33,489 nt of DNA from Methylobacterium sp. J-088 (GTDB lineage: Bacteria; Pseudomonadota; Alphaproteobacteria; Rhizobiales; Beijerinckiaceae): assembly GCF_022829295.1 (NCBI RefSeq), contig NZ_JAKSYH010000037.1:1-33489 (forward strand). The letters run 5' to 3'. The position numbers were made by a program, and so were the translations under genes. Below the pieces are notes generated by a model. The model saw only the letters and a program-made list of their open reading frames with translations, was not told the origin of the DNA and searched no databases. The first letter of the stretch is position 1. Each line of letters begins with the position of its first letter. Positions 29,062 to 33,489 of the stretch are shown piece after piece.

Positions 29062-29862
29062 ATGCGCCGCCTCGCCCTGAACCTCATGCTCGCCGCCCTC
29101 GCCGCCGGCCCCGCCGCGGCCGAACAGGATTTGCTGCTCGGCGCCAACATGTCCTCGCCCGCGATGACCCAGGCCGAGATGAGCCGCGCCGACATCGAGG
29201 CGATGATCAAGGCCGCGGACGGCAAGCCGATCGACCTGCACGACAGGGCGCTGTCCGGCCTCGACTTGTCCGGTCTGAACCTCCGGGGCGTCAACTTGAG
29301 GACGGCGCGCCTGAACAAGGCCAACCTGCGCGGCGCCGACCTCAGCGGGGCCAACCTCGAACAGGCGTGGTTCCTGAAGGCCGACCTGTCCGGCGCCAAG
29401 CTCGCGGACGCGAAGATGTTCGGCATCACCGCGCGGGACGCCAACCTCAGCGGTGCCGACCTCAGTCGCTCGATGCCGATCGGCGACTTCAAGGGCGCCA
29501 ACATGAGCGGCGCCACGCTCGTGGACCTCAAGGGCGGGGCCGACATCAAGAACCAGTCCATGGGCCTGATGCGGGCGGTGTTCACGTCGGTGAACCTCTC
29601 GGGTGCAAACCTCAAGGGAGCCGACCTCGGGCGGTCGCGCCTGGAATACGCCGACCTCGAGGATGCCGACCTTACCGACGTGGTGCTGATGGGCTCGGAT
29701 CTGTCCGGGGCGAACCTGACCGGGGCCACGGTGGCGGGTGCGGACTTCAAGAACGTCGATGTCAGCGGCACCCGGCTGATCGACCTCAAGGGCCAGGACC
29801 GCGCCAAGGACTGGTCGGCCCGCGTGAACGTCGACCGCGCTATCACCCGGGTGTCGAACTAG
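29062..29862 (+). CDS. secreted pentapeptide-repeat protein
   Basis: 266 residues. The first ~20 (MRRLALNLMLAALAAGPAAA) form a Sec signal peptide with an AAA/E cleavage site, so the mature protein is periplasmic or outside. From about residue 60 the chain is A(D/N)LxX repeats: LSGLDLSGLNLRGVNL, LNKANLRGADLSGANL, LSGANLKGADL, LEDADLTDV, LSGANLTGATVAGADF. These would fold as a right-handed four-sided beta-helix. The repeats are broken near 150-180 by FKGANMSG and a KGGADIKNQSM loop. The molecular role is unknown; the family includes DNA-mimic and scaffold proteins. GGGAGTGAACC lies before ATG 29062. It is divergent from the Crp/Fnr gene and probably controlled by it. Confidence 0.85.
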   Translation: MRRLALNLMLAALAAGPAAAEQDLLLGANMSSPAMTQAEMSRADIEAMIKAADGKPIDLHDRALSGLDLSGLNLRGVNLRTARLNKANLRGADLSGANLEQAWFLKADLSGAKLADAKMFGITARDANLSGADLSRSMPIGDFKGANMSGATLVDLKGGADIKNQSMGLMRAVFTSVNLSGANLKGADLGRSRLEYADLEDADLTDVVLMGSDLSGANLTGATVAGADFKNVDVSGTRLIDLKGQDRAKDWSARVNVDRAITRVSN

Positions 29863-29881
29863 CTGTTTGGTTGCGGAACGT

Positions 29882-30927
29882 CGTTGGGATGTGGCACGCT
29901 GGGCGATCAAAGCCCACGCGTGGCGGTTTGAGGGTGTGCGCCGCGGTGCTGCCAGGAGGGCTCGTTGATGCTCGCCATCCACCCCCAGGCCCGCACCACC
30001 CCGGTTGTCCGCGCTGAGATCGCCCGCTCGGCGGAGAGCTCCGGCGTGCTGGCCAAGCGCTACGGTGTCTCGACCGAGACCATCCGCAAATGGCGCAAAC
30101 GCGGCCCCGAGGCGTGTCAGGACCGCTCGGCGCGACCCCACAAGCTCGCGTGGCGAGCCAGCGATGAGGAGCGCGCCATCGGCTTTCCCCTCGACGCGCT
30201 GACCTTCATCGTCAGCCACTTCCTGCCAACACTAAACCGGGACGCGGTCTACCGCATCCTCAAGGCCGAGGGCCTGAACCGGCTGCCGCCCGCCGAGAGG
30301 GCCCGCAAGCCACACGGCAGCTTCAAGGACTACGAGGTCGGCTTCATCCACGTCGACGTGAAGCACCTGCCCAAGTTGCAGGACCGCGACCGCGTCTCGT
30401 GCAAGCGCTACCTGTACGTCGCCATCGATCGCGCCTCTCGCTACGTGCATCTTGCCGTCAAGGACGACGAGACCACGGCCTCGGCGGTGGCCTTCCTCAC
30501 GGACGCGCTCGGCGCCTTTCCGTTCCAGGTCACCCACGTGCTCACCGACCGCGGCTCCTGCTTCACGGCCGATGCGTTCGAGGCCGCCTGCGAGCGGTAC
30601 GGTGTGCAGCATCGTAAAACACGCCCGTCCGCGCCGAAAACCAACGGCATGGTCGAGCGCTTCAACGGTCGCGTGCAACGGGAGGTGATGGGCATCACGC
30701 TCTACAGCCACACCGACCCGGAGATCGTGCTGCGCGGCTTCAACGCGGCCTACAACGGCCACCGGCAGCGCGTGCTGGAACGGGCTCTCGCCCGAGATGG
30801 TGCTGCGCCAGCGTCTCGAAGCCGATCCCGCGCTCGCCAGCCCAACTTACAAACCGCCCAGCTCTACTCTCATCAAACGCGCCCTCCGCGTCGTTGCAGA
30901 TGCCAAGGATGTCTCACATCCAGACAC
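29882..30927 (+). mobile_element. IS481-family insertion sequence, decayed
   Basis: About 1.05 kb. Candidate ends are CGTTGGGATGTGGCAC (29882-29897) and the reverse complement of GTCTCACATCCAGACA (30911-30926), which share 11 of 16 positions around GGATGTG. The precise edges are uncertain. It lies in the gap between the pentapeptide stop and the stop of the convergent HNH gene. Confidence 0.55.
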
Positions 30928-30952
30928 CCGGCCGGTGCCTTCCTACCCGTAG
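29968..30952 (+). pseudogene. IS481-family transposase, frameshifted
   Basis: Integrase-type DDE transposase with an N-terminal helix-turn-helix (LAKRYGVSTETIRKWRKRG), the first Asp in FIHVDVKHLP, the second in VLTDRGSCF and the Glu in NGMVERFNG. Near 30777 one extra G (ctgg for ctg) moves the frame: after RQRVL the sense continues as NGLSPEMVLRQRLEADPALASPTYKPP to VSHPDT and a stop at 30950-30952. The un-shifted frame gives Arg/Pro-rich sequence. The stretch EERAIGFPLD also seems to lack about eight residues usual at that point, an in-frame deletion by inference. A perfect AGGAGG at 29953-29958 precedes ATG 29968. Confidence 0.8.
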
Positions 30953-31368
30953 GAGCCGCCAAACAAATCCCCGACCCCCTTCCGCCGGAACGGCGTGCGC
31001 CAGCGCCACCGCTGATGCTCCGGCCGGTCGTGGACCATGTGGCCGCGATGACAGAAGGCCGCGAGGTTGGCGTTGGCATTGTTCGCGGTGCCGTGATCAC
31101 GGTGGGCCCCCGCTAGGACGACACGCGTCCGACAAGCGCGGCCGAGGATGTCAGCTTCTGCAGCGATCCGGATGCAGCGGCCCCACCCATCGCGCCACTG
31201 GCCGGTTTCAGCGTCCCACCAGCGACCATTGCCGAGGTGGTAGACCATGCGCCCGTGTGGTCGGCCGCAGCCCGCGCAGCAGCCTTTCGCTCGCCCGAAC
31301 TGGATCACGGCCGAGAGCTGCGCCCAGTCTATGGGGTAGACGAAGCGGTGCTCGGGCCGGATCGCCAT
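30943..31368 (-). CDS. HNH-endonuclease-like protein
   Basis: 141 residues. The N-terminus MAIRPEHRFVYPIDWAQLSAVIQF is followed by a zinc-type CAGC (Cys31-x2-Cys34) and GRPHG, then VVLAGAHRDHGTANNANANLAAFCHRGHMVHDRPEH, which is the HNH core (H-x2-H, N, H). The second Cys pair is incomplete: C-H-R-G where the family has C-x2-C. The nuclease activity is therefore in doubt, although no stop codon interrupts the gene. A second, decayed copy of identical length is at 32244-32669. The IS481 remnant ends about 16 bp beyond its stop codon. Confidence 0.7.
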   Translation of the reverse strand: MAIRPEHRFVYPIDWAQLSAVIQFGRAKGCCAGCGRPHGRMVYHLGNGRWWDAETGQWRDGWGRCIRIAAEADILGRACRTRVVLAGAHRDHGTANNANANLAAFCHRGHMVHDRPEHQRWRWRTPFRRKGVGDLFGGSYG

Positions 31369-31420
31369 CCTGGCGCATCGCGCTGCCCGTCGTGGAGAAT
31401 GCGCTGCGGTGCAGTATCGA

Positions 31421-31450
31421 TTGAAAACTTAACCGTAGGATCAGTATTGC
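31421..31450 (+). promoter_or_regulatory. possible sigma70-type promoter
   Basis: TTGAAA (31421-31426) and TATTGC (31445-31450), 18 bp apart, in a locally AT-richer stretch 48 bp before the small membrane-protein gene. Weak evidence by eye. Confidence 0.3.
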
Positions 31451-31497
31451 ATCCCCGGCGTTCGCCCTATTGGTGTCGAATATCGCTGGGGGTCGCC

Positions 31498-31800
31498 ATG
31501 GGCCTGACCGCTTTTATTGCTTTCGTTGTGCCGTGGATGCTACTTGCGGCTTGGCTTTTCACATTGCCAAGCGCTATTCGTTTGGGTGCGCCAGCCACCC
31601 CTTGGCGACCGCTGTACCGCTTCCCCGACACGACCCCCGATCAGCACCCCAATCGGCGACGACAGTTCAACAGCTATAAACGTGGTGCCTACGACGGATC
31701 AGGCCCAACCGGTGGAGACAAGCACGAGCCGATTTCCGAGCCCGCGAGCGGGGGGCTGGGCACAAGTGTGGAGCCAACCGAGCCAGACGACAAGGTTTAG
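31498..31800 (+). CDS. putative small membrane protein
   Basis: 100 residues from ATG 31498. The first ~25 (MGLTAFIAFVVPWMLLAAWLFTLP) form one strong transmembrane helix; the rest is polar and Pro/Gly/Asp-rich with no known motif. GGGGG at 31488-31492 lies 5 nt before the start. The frame is open further upstream, but that part is antisense to the HNH gene and is not credible. I do not recognise a family. Confidence 0.45.
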   Translation: MGLTAFIAFVVPWMLLAAWLFTLPSAIRLGAPATPWRPLYRFPDTTPDQHPNRRRQFNSYKRGAYDGSGPTGGDKHEPISEPASGGLGTSVEPTEPDDKV

Positions 31801-31879
31801 CTGGCACAGACCTGCGGGGCAGCGAGGACCCGCGTCGGACCTGCTGGGCTCGATGCGGGTTAGCCGTTCTATAAACTGT

Positions 31880-31885
31880 AGGAGG
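31880..31885 (+). promoter_or_regulatory. perfect Shine-Dalgarno AGGAGG
   Basis: Eight nt before ATG 31894. It is the main evidence that the 37-codon frame is translated. Confidence 0.7.
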
Positions 31886-31893
31886 CTTGCCCG

Positions 31894-32007
31894 ATGCCAC
31901 AGATGTTCGATTGGATCTTCTTCGCCATCATGATCCCGTTCCCAGCGTTCTTGCTCTGGGATTTCTACCGGCACCGCGACTCGTCAAAGCGGGTTAAGCA
32001 GCTCTAA
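31894..32007 (+). CDS. 37-residue membrane miniprotein
   Basis: The frame begins MPQMFDWIFFAIMIPFPAFL and continues LWDFYRHRDSSKRVKQL, ending TAA 32005-32007. It is one hydrophobic helix (residues 5-24, ending in aromatic Trp/Phe/Tyr), followed by a positively charged tail, which suits a single-pass inner-membrane protein with the C-terminus in the cytoplasm. A perfect AGGAGG lies 8 nt upstream. It starts 93 nt after the previous small membrane-protein gene and may share its transcript. A long hairpin (32040-32076) begins 33 nt after its stop. The function is unknown; a small regulator or toxin-like peptide is possible but not shown. Confidence 0.6.
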   Translation: MPQMFDWIFFAIMIPFPAFLLWDFYRHRDSSKRVKQL

Positions 32008-32039
32008 TTGGCTGCCAAGGGCGCAACTGCGACGGTGAG

Positions 32040-32076
32040 GCAGCACCGAGGCCGGGGGGATTGGCCTCTGTGCTGC
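32040..32076 (+). terminator. long hairpin after the miniprotein gene
   Basis: Arms GCAGCACCGAGGCC (32040-32053) and GGCCTCTGTGCTGC (32063-32076) pair over 14 positions with one mismatch, around the loop GGGGGGATT. No T run follows, so it may be a Rho-independent-like terminator without a U-tract, a stability element or an RNA structure with another role. Confidence 0.55.
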
Positions 32077-32243
32077 ACTTCCGGCACTCAGCCCACAGGC
32101 CGATCGCTACGGCCATCCTGCGCTCGTAGGGTTAATCACCCGTTACCGGGACCTGCTCTGTTCTCAGGTGCCAGTAACACGGGGCAGGCATATGCCGGCG
32201 TTCACGGTCTCCCCCTCGTCGTGTTCCGCGTCCATTCTGCAGT

Positions 32244-32669
32244 TCACCCGTATGGGCCGCCGAATAGATCACCCAGCGCCTTTCACCGGAACAGGGTCAG
32301 CCAGCGCCGTCGCTGATGTTCTGGCCGGTCGTCGATCATGTGGCAGCGCTGGCGGAGCGCCGCGAGATCGGCGTCCGCGTTGTTCAAGGTGTCGTGATCA
32401 CGGTGGTCCGCCGCCAGGACGACCCGCGTCCGGCGAGCACGACCGATTATGTCGGTTTCCGCATCAACACGGATCCTGCAGCCCGCGCCATCGCGCCACC
32501 GGCCGGTATCAGCGTCCCACCAGCGACCATCGCTCAGATGGTAGACCATCCGCCCGTGCGGCCGATCGCAACCCTCTCAGCAGCCTTTCGCTCGCCCGAA
32601 CCGGATCGCGGCCGAGAGCTGCGCTCAGTCGATGAGATAGAATAAGCGGTGCTCGGGCCGGATCGGCAT
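32244..32669 (-). pseudogene. decayed second copy of the HNH gene
   Basis: 426 bp, the same length as the intact copy, colinear with it and without indels. It reads MPIRPEHRLFYLID, stop, AQLSAAIRFGRAKGC, stop, EGCDRPHGRMVYHLSDGRWWD, then VVLAADHRDHDTLNNADADLAALRQRCHMIDDRPEH and WLTLFR, stop, KALGDLFGGPYG. The three internal stops are all TGA: at Trp15, at Cys31 (a zinc ligand) and at an Arg near 128. The second Cys pair here reads R-Q-R-C, the opposite loss to the other copy (C-H-R-G). Confidence 0.8.
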
Positions 32670-32964
32670 GCTGATGCTGGATATGCGGAACGCGACCCAC
32701 TTTGCAGCGAAGCGGCTTTCCACACTGTAGCATCACGGCCACAGCCGAACGGCAACGGTCTGACGGCTCGCAACCAAAGCGGCTCTGAGATGTTCTGGCG
32801 CTCGTGCATGGAGACCAAGAAGTATTGCGGCGGTCGAGGGCGCGTTAAGAAGCGGTTTACTACGACGCGCCCTCTAGTCACCTTGTGGTGTGTCCATAAA
32901 ACTACAGCTATTTGGCCCACCGTCCGGTAGTCATAGCTCCAGATTGAATGTTGGACCTTACGTA
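32670..32964. other. 295-base leader of the outer-membrane barrel gene
   Basis: No gene recognised; an open frame at 32649-32930 has no domain-like sequence. The stretch contains a 10-bp perfect inverted repeat (32836-32845 and 32865-32874) and lower GC from 32880 to 32960, where the promoter of the barrel gene is likely. Confidence 0.45.
32836..32874. repeat. hairpin in the barrel-gene leader
   Basis: GAGGGCGCGT and ACGCGCCCTC form a perfect 10-bp stem with a 19-nt loop, about 90 bp before the gene start. It could be an upstream terminator or a regulatory structure. Confidence 0.5.
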
Positions 32965-33489
32965 ATGACCAAGCTCCTGGCCTCGCTCGCCGCCTTCACC
33001 GCCCTGACCGCCGCCGCCTCGGCCGCCGACCTGCCGCGCCGCGCCCCGCCGCCGCCGATCTTCACCCCCGTGCCGGTGTTCACCTGGACCGGCGCCTACT
33101 TCGGTATCAATGCCGGCTACGCCTTCGACGCCTCCAGCCGCTCGAACAGCTCGGTGTTCGGCGTCCCCGCCCCCTACGCAGCTGTCGGCACGACCGCGAC
33201 CTTCCGCGATCGCAGCCAGGACGGCTTCTCCGGCGGCGCCCAGGTCGGCTACAACTATCAGTTCACCCCGGGCTCCGGCGTCGTCGTCGGCATCGAGGCC
33301 GACGCGCAGTACCTCGACTTCGGCCGCAACCGGAACAACGCCTTCATCAACGGCGCCGTCGCTCCGGGCTACTACGTCACCGACCCGCGCGGCCTGTCGA
33401 GCCTCGACTACTTCGGCACCGTGCGCGGCCGCCTCGGCTACGCCTTCGACCGCACCCTCGTGTACGGCACCGGCGGCTTCGCCTACGGC
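32965..33489 (+). CDS. outer-membrane beta-barrel protein (Omp31/RopB-like), partial
   Basis: The first 175 codons; the gene runs off the window. A signal peptide MTKLLASLAAFTALTAAASA, cleaved before ADLPRR, is followed by a Pro-rich linker and barrel strands: FTWTGAYFGINAGYAFD, FSGGAQVGYNYQF, VVVGIEADAQYLDFG, DYFGTVRGRLGYAFDRTLVYGTGGFAY. The TGAYFG and GTVRGRLGYAFDRTLVYGTGG blocks are characteristic of the alphaproteobacterial Omp25/Omp31 porin-like family. The first residues after the signal (ADLPRRAPPPP) are also typical. It would sit in the outer membrane. The C-terminal strands are outside the window. Confidence 0.88.
   Translation, partial: MTKLLASLAAFTALTAAASAADLPRRAPPPPIFTPVPVFTWTGAYFGINAGYAFDASSRSNSSVFGVPAPYAAVGTTATFRDRSQDGFSGGAQVGYNYQFTPGSGVVVGIEADAQYLDFGRNRNNAFINGAVAPGYYVTDPRGLSSLDYFGTVRGRLGYAFDRTLVYGTGGFAYG

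Noticed and set aside
32244..32669. UGA-encoded selenocysteine at Cys31 of the second HNH copy
   Set aside because: Two other in-frame TGA codons (Trp15 and an Arg) have no such explanation, and no SECIS-like hairpin was seen; decay is simpler.
32649..32930. 93-codon plus-strand frame before the barrel gene
   Set aside because: It starts inside the antisense of the decayed HNH copy, has no ribosome binding site and has no domain-like sequence.

Overview
This is a GC-rich chromosomal segment from what is most likely a Methylobacterium/Methylorubrum-type alphaproteobacterium (order Hyphomicrobiales). That is an inference. It rests on the codon usage, the DUF6894 protein, the HNH proteins starting M-x-IRPEHR, the MHYT, HWE and GAF signalling proteins, and the Omp31/RopB-like barrel that runs off the right edge. 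I see no rRNA, tRNA, CRISPR array or prophage.

Layout. (1) 0.4-3.1 kb: a DHH phosphoesterase, a uvsE UV-damage endonuclease gene broken by a frameshift and a stop codon, and a YciA-like acyl-CoA thioesterase. (2) 3.5-9.4 kb: a soluble GAF/PAS HWE histidine kinase facing a membrane MHYT hybrid kinase. (3) 9.6-11.6 kb: an AI-2E-family permease with an extra C-terminal alpha/beta domain. (4) 11.9-13.5 kb: an IS1182-family element with a frameshifted transposase. (5) 13.6-26.0 kb: a truncated ParD-type antitoxin gene overlapping a four-PAS hybrid kinase; a minus-strand hybrid kinase with an AhpD-like N-terminus and a frameshifted C-terminal GAF; and a plus-strand operon of a G-run-frameshifted GAF/GAF/PAS hybrid kinase, an RsbQ-like alpha/beta hydrolase and a PAS hybrid kinase. 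(6) 26.0-27.2 kb: an IS630-family element carrying several lesions, inserted directly after the last kinase stop codon. (7) 27.3-33.5 kb: accessory genes, namely two small proteins, a Crp/Fnr regulator divergent from a secreted pentapeptide-repeat protein with a Crp-type palindrome between them, a broken IS481 element, an intact and a decayed copy of an HNH gene, a 37-residue membrane miniprotein with a perfect Shine-Dalgarno, and the 5' part of an outer-membrane barrel gene.

How it works together. The core is six sensor kinases in about 22.5 kb, with no separate DNA-binding response regulator beside them. Five are hybrids with a receiver domain, so the output probably leaves the locus through phosphotransfer. 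The kinase cores fall into two paralogous pairs joined to different sensors, as if by duplication and sensor swapping. The most attractive candidate system is the RsbQ-like hydrolase coupled to a PAS hybrid kinase. In Bacillus, RsbQ works with a PAS-phosphatase (RsbP), whereas here the same kind of hydrolase sits in an operon with histidine kinases. The region also carries many indels and premature stops (uvsE, two kinases, three transposases, one HNH copy). These need to be separated into real decay and homopolymer sequencing errors before function is assigned.
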